Source of the DNA: Leptolyngbya sp. BL0902
GTDB taxonomy: Bacteria > Cyanobacteriota > Cyanobacteriia > Phormidesmidales > Phormidesmidaceae
Reading direction: 5' to 3'
NCBI RefSeq assembly: GCF_016403105.1
Contig: NZ_CP046155.1
Location: 1 to 64,000, forward strand
DNA: 64,000 bases
The position numbers were made by a program, and so were the translations under genes. Below are positions 18,632 through 27,600 of the stretch, piece after piece; the first letter of the stretch is position 1, and each line of letters starts with the position of its first letter. A model generated the notes under the pieces. It had not been told where the DNA came from and made no database searches. It was given only the letters and a program-made list of their open reading frames with translations.

Positions 18632-18675
18632 TGGGCGTCTCACCAATGGGCGTCTCACCAATGGGCGTCTCACCG
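18631..18675. repeat. 15-base tandem repeat at the hmpE stop codon
   Basis: ATGGGCGTCTCACCA occurs three times head to tail at 18631-18645, 18646-18660 and 18661-18675; only the last base of the third copy differs. The first unit starts on the final A of the hmpE stop codon. No hairpin or T-tract accompanies it. Confidence 0.9.
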
Positions 18676-18745
18676 ATGCTACCGTTCCTGAGGATGATCA
18701 CGCCGACCTGGCGGGGTGCGCCAGGGCGAGCCAGGTCAAAGGGGC

Positions 18746-21040
18746 TCAGCGCGGCTTGCCCTGAGACTTACCGTCATGGCACCCGTAGGGTTCTGACCCT
18801 AGGGCGTTAGGACTGGGGTGAGGGGTGAGGTAGTAGGGAGCTTGCAGCCGCTGGATGATCCGATCCGCAGGCAGCGGTGGATCGAACCAATAGCCTTGGC
18901 CAAGGTTACAGCCCATGGTGCGCAACAACGCCATTTGCTCTCGGGTTTCGATGCCTTCGGCGGTCACGCCCACCCCCATTTGATGGGCCAGCACTAGCAT
19001 AGTTTTCACAATGTCCTGGTTGCGAACGTTGGCCATCAGGTCGGTGATAAAGACCCGGTCAATTTTGAAGGAGGTAATCGGCAGTTGATGCAGATAGCTA
19101 AAGGAGGAATAGCCCGTCCCAAAGTCATCAATGCTGATGCCCACTAACCAGTGCTGTAACTGTTGCATCAGGTGGGCGGTGAGGCCCATATTTTGCATAA
19201 CCAGGGTTTCGGTGATTTCTAAAATTAGGTTGGTTCCCGGTAGCTGGGTTTGTTCTAGCACCCGCTGCACTTGATCTAGCCAGTGGGATTCCCGCAGTTG
19301 GGAGGCCGACACATTGACGCTGATAGTGAGGTGGTTGAGGTGGGGATATTGCTGCCGCCACTGAGCCAGTTGAGCACAGGCAGTTTGTAAAACCCACCAG
19401 CCCATGGGCACAATTAGGCCCGTTTCCTCCGCAAGGGCAATAAACCGACTGGGGGGCAGCAGGCCCAGCCTGGGATGGTTCCAGCGCACCAGGGCCTCTA
19501 GACCGACAATCTGGCCGGATCGCAAATGCACAATGGGTTGGTAATACAGCACAAACTGCTGCTGAACGATGGCCTGACGCAGGTCGCTTTCCATGGTCAA
19601 CTGCTGGGCAGCGGCCAACTGCATGGCGGGGTCAAAAATGGCGTAGCGGTTCCGCCCTTTGGCCTTGGCGCTATACATGGCAATGTCGGCGTCGCGGATC
19701 AGCTCCGTAGGAGTTTGGTAATGCTGGGAAGCCCGCACAATGCCCAGGCTAGCTCCAGCGGTGACATCGTGCCCCGCCAGATGACAGGGGGCCGCCAGGA
19801 GGGTCAAGATTTGCTGGGCGATGTCCGTCGCGACCATCAGATCGTCGGTGTGCTCTAGCACCATGACAAACTCGTCTCCCCCCAGACGGGCCACCCAATG
19901 CTGGGTTTGACGCAGGCGCTGGGCCATTTCCACCAGGAGTTGATCGCCCAGCAGATGGCCGAGGCTATCGTTCACCACCTTAAACCGATCCAGGTCGAGG
20001 AAGATAACGATGAACCCACGGGTTTCCCCCTTAGCCAAGCGGGCTAGGCAGGCGTCTAGGTGGGCCATCATATACTGGCGGTTGGGCAGGCGCGTCAGGC
20101 TGTCGTGGAGCAGTTCGTGGTTCAGTTGGGCTTGGGCGGCAAGGCGCTGATCGACTTCTCGGCGCAGACGGCGGTTCCAAATCATTAACAGCCCAGTGCC
20201 AGCCGCCGCCACCCCTAGGGCAATGCCTGCCAGGATACGACGCAGCAGGGGCCAGTTGGTTCTGTAGACCTCCAGCCCCAACAACCAGCGCTGACTGAGA
20301 TCGTAGTACACCGAATCAGGGTTATTTTTCAGGAGCGTTAACTGGCGATCTAGGGCCGCTAAGGTTTCGCCCTGGCGACCCTTGGGCGAGACAAAATGCA
20401 GTTGGGTGGGCTGGATCAGGATGTTGGTTTGGACGCCGCTGGGCAGGCGTTGACGAATGGGAAAAAAGCGGTGAACCAGTACCCCATCCACCTCTCCCTC
20501 CTCCAAAAGCCGGGCTATTTCATCGACGGTGGGAGCTAGAACCAACTCTGGGCGAATATCAAACCCCTGGCTGGTGGTGGCGAGGGCATTGGCCTGGATG
20601 CTGTCTTTTAAAACGCCCAGCCGTTTGCCGTCCAAATCGAGCACCGACTCAAGCTTCACCCCCCGCCTGGCCACCACCACCGACCAACTGGGCGCGACCA
20701 CCACGCGATTAAAGTCAAACCGGGCCTCCCGTTCCTGGGAATAGGCCACATCCATCATCAAATCCAGACGGCCTGCCTCCACATCGTTTAAGCAATTGGC
20801 CCATTGGCAGGGCACATAGGTGATCTCCCAGCCTTCCTTGGTGGCAATTACTGCCAAAAGCTCCGGGAAAAAGCCGCTGGGCTGCCCGGTTTCCTCATCC
20901 CAAAACACCTTGGGCGGATTGTCGTAGACGCCCACCCGCAGCGACCGTTCAGCGGCATCAATGGCCCCGTCCTGAAAGCCATGGAGCCCTCCAAAACTAG
21001 CTACCCCAAGGGCCAGGAATAATGTACGCCAATTCACCAC
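18746..21040 (-). CDS. Periplasmic-sensor diguanylate cyclase/phosphodiesterase (SBP-TM-GGDEF-EAL)
   Basis: The 764-residue protein opens with a hydrophobic N-terminus and a solute-binding-protein-like sensor (about residues 33-255; RVGVYDNPPKVFWDE, then DLMMDVAYSQERE). One membrane helix lies at about 267-286. A GGDEF domain (ARLGGDEFVMVL near 384) and an EAL domain (GLEALVRWNHP near 513, plus IDDFGTGYSSFSYL) follow. Both catalytic signatures are intact, so it may make and break c-di-GMP depending on ligand. The start is GTG at 21040. It is convergent with the taxis cluster, 114 bases away, and may connect c-di-GMP with pilus motility; that link is inference. Confidence 0.9.
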   Translation of the reverse strand: MVNWRTLFLALGVASFGGLHGFQDGAIDAAERSLRVGVYDNPPKVFWDEETGQPSGFFPELLAVIATKEGWEITYVPCQWANCLNDVEAGRLDLMMDVAYSQEREARFDFNRVVVAPSWSVVVARRGVKLESVLDLDGKRLGVLKDSIQANALATTSQGFDIRPELVLAPTVDEIARLLEEGEVDGVLVHRFFPIRQRLPSGVQTNILIQPTQLHFVSPKGRQGETLAALDRQLTLLKNNPDSVYYDLSQRWLLGLEVYRTNWPLLRRILAGIALGVAAAGTGLLMIWNRRLRREVDQRLAAQAQLNHELLHDSLTRLPNRQYMMAHLDACLARLAKGETRGFIVIFLDLDRFKVVNDSLGHLLGDQLLVEMAQRLRQTQHWVARLGGDEFVMVLEHTDDLMVATDIAQQILTLLAAPCHLAGHDVTAGASLGIVRASQHYQTPTELIRDADIAMYSAKAKGRNRYAIFDPAMQLAAAQQLTMESDLRQAIVQQQFVLYYQPIVHLRSGQIVGLEALVRWNHPRLGLLPPSRFIALAEETGLIVPMGWWVLQTACAQLAQWRQQYPHLNHLTISVNVSASQLRESHWLDQVQRVLEQTQLPGTNLILEITETLVMQNMGLTAHLMQQLQHWLVGISIDDFGTGYSSFSYLHQLPITSFKIDRVFITDLMANVRNQDIVKTMLVLAHQMGVGVTAEGIETREQMALLRTMGCNLGQGYWFDPPLPADRIIQRLQAPYYLTPHPSPNALGSEPYGCHDGKSQGKPR

Positions 21041-21327
21041 AGGTTCTGGGATAGCAACGACTGACCACTCTGTCTACTCTAACTAGCTCTGCCGTCTTCC
21101 GAATTGGGCCTTGGTGCGATGAACGTGAACTCGCCTCAAGGCCAGATAACCCACCCTGGGAGCAAGACCTCTTGCCCGACCGGGGATATGCCCTCACCCA
21201 TTGCAGTCAAAACCCAGGAATCCGGATCAGGAATCCGGATAGCATCCGATGCCATCCCGCCGAAACTGGGACGGCCCTTGACCTTATTCTAAGGCTAGAT
21301 CTTAGGCTAGATCCCAGCCCCTTGGCC
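21041..21327. other. Intergenic region with two short tandem duplications
   Basis: No gene is seen. It holds the perfect 13-base duplication at 21215-21240 and a second imperfect one, (A/T)AGGCTAGATC, at about 21290-21312, the latter just downstream of the ABC ATPase stop codon. Confidence 0.6.
21215..21240. repeat. 13-base perfect tandem duplication
   Basis: CAGGAATCCGGAT is repeated exactly at 21215-21227 and 21228-21240 with no spacer, in a non-coding stretch. Confidence 0.85.
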
Positions 21328-22965
21328 CTAGGCGCTGGCCAACATGGGAGCCGCTTGCAGCAAGGTCTGAGTGTAGGGATGCTGGGGGTTGGTAAAGAGT
21401 TCCTGGGTGGGGGCCAGTTCCACAATTTTGCCCCCCTGCATGACGGCGATGCGGTCGCACATAAACCGCGCCACCCACAGATCGTGGGTGATAAACAGGT
21501 AGGTGAGGTTGAAATCCTGCTTCAGGGCCAGCATCAGGTCTAGCACCTGGGTTTGCACCGTGGCGTCTAGCATACTCACGGGTTCATCGCAGATGACGAG
21601 CTTGGGTTTGGTAATCAGGGCGCGAGCAATGGCCACCCGCTGCTGCTGCCCACCGGAGAGATCCCCCGGCAGGCGGTGCATGTAGTCATCTACGGGGATG
21701 AGGCTGACGCGGGCCAGCATCTCGCGCACCTGGGCCTCGGCTTCGGCGGGGGTGGCAAGACCGTGGATGATCAGCGGGTCGGCAATGCCCTGGCCCACGG
21801 TCATCATCGGGTTGAGGCAGGCGTGGGGATCTTGGAACACCATTTGCAACTGCCGCCGCTGCCGTCGCATGGCCTGGGTGGACAAGGTGGTAAGGTCGGT
21901 GCCGTCAAACATGACCTGGCCAGCGGTGGGTTGGATGAGCTGCAAAATGGTGCGTGACAGGGTGCTTTTGCCACAGCCCGACTCTCCCACTAGGCCGACA
22001 ATTTCGCCGGGGTAGATCTCCAAGTCCACCCCATCCACGGCTTTGATGACCTTGGGCTGCTCCTTGCCCAGCAGGCGGGCGATGGGGCTGGCCTCCAGGG
22101 TGTAGTGTTTTTGCACATCGGTGAGGCGCAGCAGTGGCGTCGGTTCCGTAGCCGGATCGGGGGGCGTATAGACAAACCCTGCGGCCTGCTGAAGCTGGCG
22201 GGCGCTGTCTACCAGGGATTGGGTGTATGGGTGCTGAGGCCGCTGCAAGACCTCCAGGGCCTTGCCCTCCTCCACCTTCTCACCCTGGTACATCACCGCC
22301 ACTCGGTCGCAGTATTCTGCCACCAGGGCCAGGTCGTGGGAGATCAAAATCAGCGCCGTGCCCAGGTCATCGCACAGGCGGGTGAGCTCGTCCAAAATTT
22401 GGGCGGACACCGTCACATCCAAACTCGTCGTCGGTTCATCGGCCACGATCAAATCCGGCTCTAGGATCATCGCCAAGGCAATGGCCACCCGTTGCCGCAT
22501 CCCGCCGCTAAATTCGTGGGGATATTGGCCAAACCGATTCGCCGTAATGTTGACCTTTTCCAGCACTTCGATGGCCCGATCCTTCGCCGCCGCTGCCGAA
22601 ATCTCCGGTCGGTGCGCCCGCAGGGTTTCAATGCAGTGATCGCCAATGGTCATCAGCGGATTTAGCCGCGTCATCGGGTCTTGAAACACCAGGGCCACCG
22701 CCTCCCCCCGAAATTCCCGCAGCCGCCGAGGGGTGAAATCCAGCACCGATTCGCCCTTAAACCACACTCGCCCCCGCAGGTCAGTATTCCGAGGCAATAG
22801 CCGCAGCATGGCCCGCCCTAGGGTACTTTTGCCACAGCCCGATTCCCCCACTAGGCCCAGCTTTTCCCCCGCCGCCAGGGTCAGATAGACATCATCCACC
22901 GCCGGATCCTTCTGCCCTGGGTAGGTGACGGAAAAATTATCCAGTTCGAGCAGGGTTTCAGCCAT
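21328..22965 (-). CDS. Fused double ATP-binding protein of a peptide/nickel-type ABC importer
   Basis: Two full ABC ATPase domains are joined in 545 residues. Each has a Walker A motif (GESGCGKST near 38 and near 323), a signature (FSGGMRQR and LSGGQQQR), a Walker B (LIVADEPTT and LVICDEPVS) and an H-loop. This is the DppD-DppF/OppD-OppF fusion seen in GsiA/YejF-like proteins. It would power a membrane permease pair importing peptides or similar solutes, but no permease or binding protein lies nearby, as is common in cyanobacteria with scattered transporter genes. The ATG at 22965 is directly preceded in the mRNA by a C-run rather than a purine-rich ribosome site. Confidence 0.93.
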   Translation of the reverse strand: MAETLLELDNFSVTYPGQKDPAVDDVYLTLAAGEKLGLVGESGCGKSTLGRAMLRLLPRNTDLRGRVWFKGESVLDFTPRRLREFRGEAVALVFQDPMTRLNPLMTIGDHCIETLRAHRPEISAAAAKDRAIEVLEKVNITANRFGQYPHEFSGGMRQRVAIALAMILEPDLIVADEPTTSLDVTVSAQILDELTRLCDDLGTALILISHDLALVAEYCDRVAVMYQGEKVEEGKALEVLQRPQHPYTQSLVDSARQLQQAAGFVYTPPDPATEPTPLLRLTDVQKHYTLEASPIARLLGKEQPKVIKAVDGVDLEIYPGEIVGLVGESGCGKSTLSRTILQLIQPTAGQVMFDGTDLTTLSTQAMRRQRRQLQMVFQDPHACLNPMMTVGQGIADPLIIHGLATPAEAEAQVREMLARVSLIPVDDYMHRLPGDLSGGQQQRVAIARALITKPKLVICDEPVSMLDATVQTQVLDLMLALKQDFNLTYLFITHDLWVARFMCDRIAVMQGGKIVELAPTQELFTNPQHPYTQTLLQAAPMLASA

Positions 22966-23055
22966 GGGGGAAGGTGGGGGAGGCGATGGGGGCCGTGACG
23001 AGGAGAGGGGGATTAAGAAAGGGGAGAAGGGGGACGGGGGGACGGGAAGACGGGA

Positions 23056-23676
23056 CTATTGGTCGAAGCGGCGCATTAGATAAGCCACACCAAAGTCGCC
23101 GTTGGGATGATCCTCCAGCAGTTTCGCTAGGTCAAAAATGCGCTCGGCAATGTCTGACCCCAGTTTATCGACAATGGCCTGCTGCTCCCGCGCAATGTTT
23201 TCCTGCTCCCGCACCTGAGACTGCCACTCGGCGGAGAAGAGGTAGCCAATGTGGGTATCGAGGCTAAGCTTTTGCAGAATGTCCCACTCCCCGGCATCGC
23301 ACCAAATGCCCTTGCAGTTGGGGCAGCGCTCCACATAAAAGGACGTATGTTTGAGGCTGACGCGCCCCCGCACTAGGTAGCTACGGCAGTCGGGGCAAAG
23401 GGCCGCTCGGTTATCCAACCCAGCGGGCTGAAAAGGCACATCCAACGACAGCGGCAGCACCGCCACCTGGGTGGGCGCATCGGGATCGATCTGGGGTTTC
23501 TGCCACTCTTCGTAGCTTTCCGGCGGAATCCAAGATCCGCCACAGCTAGAGCAAGCCTTGGCCAACAGCCCTGGGGCCAATTCGCTGTCTTGCAGGGGCA
23601 CGTTCCCCTCTTTTGGACATTGGTACAAAGCGGGTTCTCCTAACGGCTGGCGTGGGGCCACGGCTGGCCGTGTCAC
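23056..23676 (-). CDS. zf-TFIIB-type zinc ribbon protein
   Basis: The 206-residue product contains two zinc-ribbon modules of the zf-TFIIB type. The first is CPKEG ... CSSCGGSWIP (about residues 19-50), the second CPDC ... CPNCKGIWCDAGEW (about 94-130). The C-terminal third is helical and charged, ending with GVAYLMRRFDQ. The start is probably the GTG at 23676, though a later in-frame GTG is possible. It is 90 bases upstream of the ABC ATPase on the same strand. The family has no settled function; a nucleic-acid or protein-binding role is inference. Confidence 0.8.
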   Translation of the reverse strand: MTRPAVAPRQPLGEPALYQCPKEGNVPLQDSELAPGLLAKACSSCGGSWIPPESYEEWQKPQIDPDAPTQVAVLPLSLDVPFQPAGLDNRAALCPDCRSYLVRGRVSLKHTSFYVERCPNCKGIWCDAGEWDILQKLSLDTHIGYLFSAEWQSQVREQENIAREQQAIVDKLGSDIAERIFDLAKLLEDHPNGDFGVAYLMRRFDQ

Positions 23677-23719
23677 CCCCAGGAATCCCTACCATTAAAC
23701 CATTCTGCGCCGCCGATCC

Positions 23720-24082
23720 CTAGGCTGGAATCGACACGGTAACAGCGGCGATGGCCACGTACATGTCATCGTTTTTGTCGTCAAATTCGGGGATAGCCCG
23801 CCCCGCCACCACCATGCCGCCCTCCGTGAGGATCAGCGTTTTTTGGCCAAAGGGCAGCACCGCCAGCACCTCTTCCTGCCGCACCTGGTCGGGGAACGGC
23901 ACCGCCACCTGCACCTCCACGATCATCTCGTTGGGATGGCTCAGCCCTGCCACCTCCCACACTCCCGGCAGGGCATTGTGGGCAATGGCATTTCGCACTG
24001 CCCGCGCCGCCGCCACCGTGGGGTCTTGGCCGTGCTGATCCACACCCATGCCCATTTCAATCACCAGTCGCTTTGCCGCCAT
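23720..24082 (-). CDS. Lin0512-family protein
   Basis: The 120-residue protein begins MAAKRLVIEMGMGVDQHGQD and continues AAARAVRNAIAHNALPG, which I recognise as the Lin0512 family, small conserved proteins of unknown role. It has no signal peptide or membrane segment and should be a compact cytoplasmic fold. It is 43 bases upstream of the zinc-ribbon gene on the same strand, so the two may be co-transcribed. Family call is by recalled signature. Confidence 0.82.
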   Translation of the reverse strand: MAAKRLVIEMGMGVDQHGQDPTVAAARAVRNAIAHNALPGVWEVAGLSHPNEMIVEVQVAVPFPDQVRQEEVLAVLPFGQKTLILTEGGMVVAGRAIPEFDDKNDDMYVAIAAVTVSIPA

Positions 24083-24263
24083 ACGTTCTCCTCGTTGTTG
24101 ATGATCACCGTCCTATCAAATTACCGCCAATTACCGTCCATCCATGACGTCTCACACCTACATGAGGCGTGACATGCACTTTGCAAAGATACGGAAACCT
24201 GTTTGGAGACCGTGGCCATCGCTGGTCATAGCATCGATCCAGTCTTGCTGCTGTATCTCATCA

Positions 24264-24497
24264 TTAGAGCGACTGGTAATTGGGAGTGCCGTAAGGATCG
24301 CGATTATACTCTGCCGACCGATCGGGGGGCGCTTCGAGGATGCCTGTAAGGGAGGCTGGGACATCCCAGGCATCACCCGAAGGTTCTTCTAGGTGTTTTT
24401 GGCGCAGGGCCTCAACAAATTGAAAAACCTGCTGTTGCAGATCATCGGGCAGTTTGTTCATCTCTTCGAGAACTTTAGCCATAATAAAGTTACTCAT
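24264..24497 (-). CDS. Antitoxin-like protein, DUF2281-type (orphan)
   Basis: The N-terminal half reads MNKLPDDLQQQVFQFVEAL, a pattern typical of DUF2281/antitoxin proteins, in which LP-x-x-LQ-x-x-V-x-x-FVE-x-L marks the helix. The rest (PSGDAWDVPASL ... PNYQSL) is a flexible tail like those that wrap partner toxins. The ATG at 24497 is preceded by GGTGG. No toxin frame follows in the 180 bases downstream, so it is an orphan or the partner was lost. It borders the STAND/PIN island. Confidence 0.65.
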   Translation of the reverse strand: MSNFIMAKVLEEMNKLPDDLQQQVFQFVEALRQKHLEEPSGDAWDVPASLTGILEAPPDRSAEYNRDPYGTPNYQSL

Positions 24498-24588
24498 ACT
24501 GCCACCAATCAAGGGTTAGGTTACGCATGGCCACCCCTGCCGAATCTCAGCCTATTGTGGCAGATACCCCCTGGCAGCAAAGAACTTG

Positions 24589-24623
24589 GCATTTTGCATT
24601 TTGCATTTTGCATTTTGCATTTT
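24589..24623. repeat. Heptamer tandem repeat (five copies)
   Basis: GCATTTT is repeated five times without interruption, followed by a degenerate GAACTTT unit; a related GAACTTG lies before. This is the form of the heptameric short tandem repeats known from filamentous cyanobacteria. It sits in the 148-base gap between the STAND gene's 3' end and the antitoxin-like gene. Confidence 0.92.
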
Positions 24624-24645
24624 GAACTTTGCCTTCTCCCCCGCC

Positions 24646-27600
24646 TTATCGCCAAGCCGACCGCTCACAGGTGCGCCGTGCCAGCCTTATCGTTTCGTCG
24701 GTTGCGCTTCTGGCCACAAGGTAGCCCCGAATGCGGTTGCAGGTGTAGTTTACCCAGCCCTGCTCTGCCAGCCACAAGGGCCACAGGCGGATTGTGCCAT
24801 CTTCGCTGCTGCTAACAATAGTTTGCCCATCTGGGCTGAAAGCTACTGAGTACACTGGGCTGTTATGGCCTACTAGGGGGTGCCCAAAAGGTTGCCCGTT
24901 GCGATCCCATAGCCGTACTGTACCATCCCAATCACCGCTAACGATTGTTTGCCCATCTGGGCTGAAAGCTACTGAGCTAACGTTGTTCTGGTGTCCCTGC
25001 AAGGGATTTCCGATAGGCTGTCCCTGGCGATTCCATAGCCGCACCGTGCCATCTTCACTACCACTGACAATAGTCTCTCCGTCTGGGCTGAAGTCCACAG
25101 CCAGAACCCAACCCCTATGTCCCTGCAAGGGATTCCCGATAGGCTGCCCCTGACGATCCCATAGATGCACTGTGCCAGCCTCACTCCCACTGGCGATGGT
25201 TGTTCCATCAGGGCTAATAGCAATAGCAAAGACTCCACCCTTATGGCCCGTAAACGCCTCAAATGCCTCACCGATAGGCTGTCCCTGGCGATCCCACAAC
25301 CGCAATGTGCCATCTTCTCCCCCGCTGAAAATGACTTCTCCATCTGGGCTGAAGGCTACAGCAAATACCCAACCTATGTGTCCTGTGAAGGGCTCACCGA
25401 TAGGCTGGCCTTCCAAATTCCACAGACGTATTGAACCATCACCACTTGCACTGGCTAGGGTTGTTCCATCTGGGCTGAAGGCAATGGAGTAGATGATCCC
25501 CCGATGAGATGTGGAAGACTCCCCCAAGAGCCTTCCTTGAGAATCCCATAACCGCACTGTGCTATCTTCCCCACCACTGGCGATGGTATTGCCATCAGGG
25601 CTAAAGGCTACGGCGTTGACCATACCTTGATGACCAGACAACGGTGCGATTACAGATTGGTCTTGATAAGTCCACATCCGTATCTTGCCATCCTCGTAGC
25701 CTCCGCTAGCAATGGCTTTTCCATCTGGGCTGACAACCAGTGTATGGACTCCGCCTTCATGCGCTAGGAATGGTTCTCCAATGGGTTGGCCCTCAAGAGT
25801 CCACCGCCTCACCATGTTATCTATAAGACTGCTGGTAATAATCGCTTCCCCATCGGGACTGAAGGCTACACTAGAGACTCCGGTGTTGCCTTCATGTGCG
25901 ATAAACGGTTCCCCAATAGGTTGGCCTTCAAGATTCCACAACCGTACTGTGCCATCCTCACCACCGCTGACAACCATTTTTCCGTCCGGGCTAAAAGCTA
26001 CAGCCCAAACCGCACCACGATGGCCTGTAAGAGGCTGGCTCAACGGCTGCCCTTGGCGATTCCATAGTCGTACCGTATTATCGTTGCTTCCGGTTGCAAT
26101 AACGTTCCCATCAGGGCTAAAGGCCAAGTGAAAGACGATATCCTCATGGGCCGTAAATGGTTGATTAATGGATTCCCCTTGAGAGTTCCAAAACTGCACT
26201 ATGCCATCTGTACCTGTACTAATAATGGTTTCGCCATCTGGGCTGAAAGCTAAGGAATTAACCCCACCCTCATGAGCCATAAACGGCTCATCAATGGGTT
26301 GGCCCTCGCGACTCCAAATCTGTACTGTGCCATCGTCCCCACCGCTGATTAAGATTTCTCCATCGGGACTAAAAGCTAAAGCCCGAACTTCTCTGTAGCC
26401 ATAAGAAAGCTGACCCAAGGGTTGTCCTTGACGATCCCATAGGCGCAGCGTACCCTCATCTCCCCCGCTAGCAAGGATCTCTCCGTCTGGACTGAAAGCT
26501 AATGCTCTGATACCGTACTGATCCCCTGTCATAGTCCAGTTCAGACGGGCATGACGATTGGCTAAGTCTAGAACGGAAGGAGAGACTAGCCCGTCACCTC
26601 CCACACGAGGTAGTTTAACTAGGGGATTTTGACCCAGGCTAATTGCTGCCAAGCCATTTACCATGCTCGCTAAAGGATCACTCTCAAACAAGGATCGAGA
26701 AGTAGCTTCATAAAGCTGCATCTGTCGTCGCTCAGCTCGCCACACCTGGTACCCAGCAAAGGTACTGAGGCTAGTAGTCAACACAAGGCCCGCTGCCAAT
26801 CCAGCAATACGTAGTTGTTTCCAACGTTGCTCTCGTTGTTGAGCCCGGTCGGAGGCATAGAAAAAATCTAGGCAGCGTTGGGTGAGATTAGCCGCGTGGG
26901 TTTTGGCAAAGGTACGCAGCAAATCCAGATCCGGTGGTCGCCAGAGCAAGCCAGCAGGTCGGCCTTGGTCGTGCCAATAGTCGGCGGCGGCTTCTAGGCG
27001 ACGCTGAAAGCGAATGTCATCCCGGCTGCTGTCCAGCCACTCGTTGAGCTGTTGCCAATGGCCAAATAGCGCCTCGTGGGTCACTTCTGCCACGTCTTGG
27101 TTGCCCTGGCTGGCCAACGTCACTAACCGTGCCCCCGGCGACGAAAACCGAGCCAGCACTTGCTTCACCACTTCCGGGCTGTCTTGGCTGGCAATCAGGT
27201 TTTCTACTGGGGTGCGGCGGCGGGTGTCGCGGGTGCCCTCCCCCAGTTGCACCAGGCCGATAAAAATGCGGCGGGCCGTCTCCTGCTCGGCGGGGCTGAG
27301 GTGATCGTAGATATCCTGGGCCTTTCCCGCCAGGGCACCGCCCACACCCCCCATCTGGCGATAGGTTTCCGCTGGGGCTACTCCCTGACCCAACCCCTCC
27401 CAAATGCGGCTGAGGGCAAACTGCAACAGCGGCAACGCCCCCTCTCGGCCCTCGGTATCCGTCACCAACAGGTCAATGGTGGCCTCATCTAGGGGGTGCC
27501 CCGCCCGTTTGGCGGGTTCGGCAATGGCGCGGCGCAGTTCCTCCGTGGTCATGGCGGGCACAATCACGCTTTGGTCGGAACCGATGATTTGGTTTAGCCC

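Noticed and set aside
24158-24376. Possible toxin frame downstream of the antitoxin-like gene
   Set aside because: It overlaps the antitoxin in another frame, has no PIN, RelE or other toxin motif, and reads like an antisense-type shadow.
24589-24630. Heptamer array considered as a CRISPR-like repeat
   Set aside because: Units are seven bases with no spacers, so it is a simple tandem repeat.
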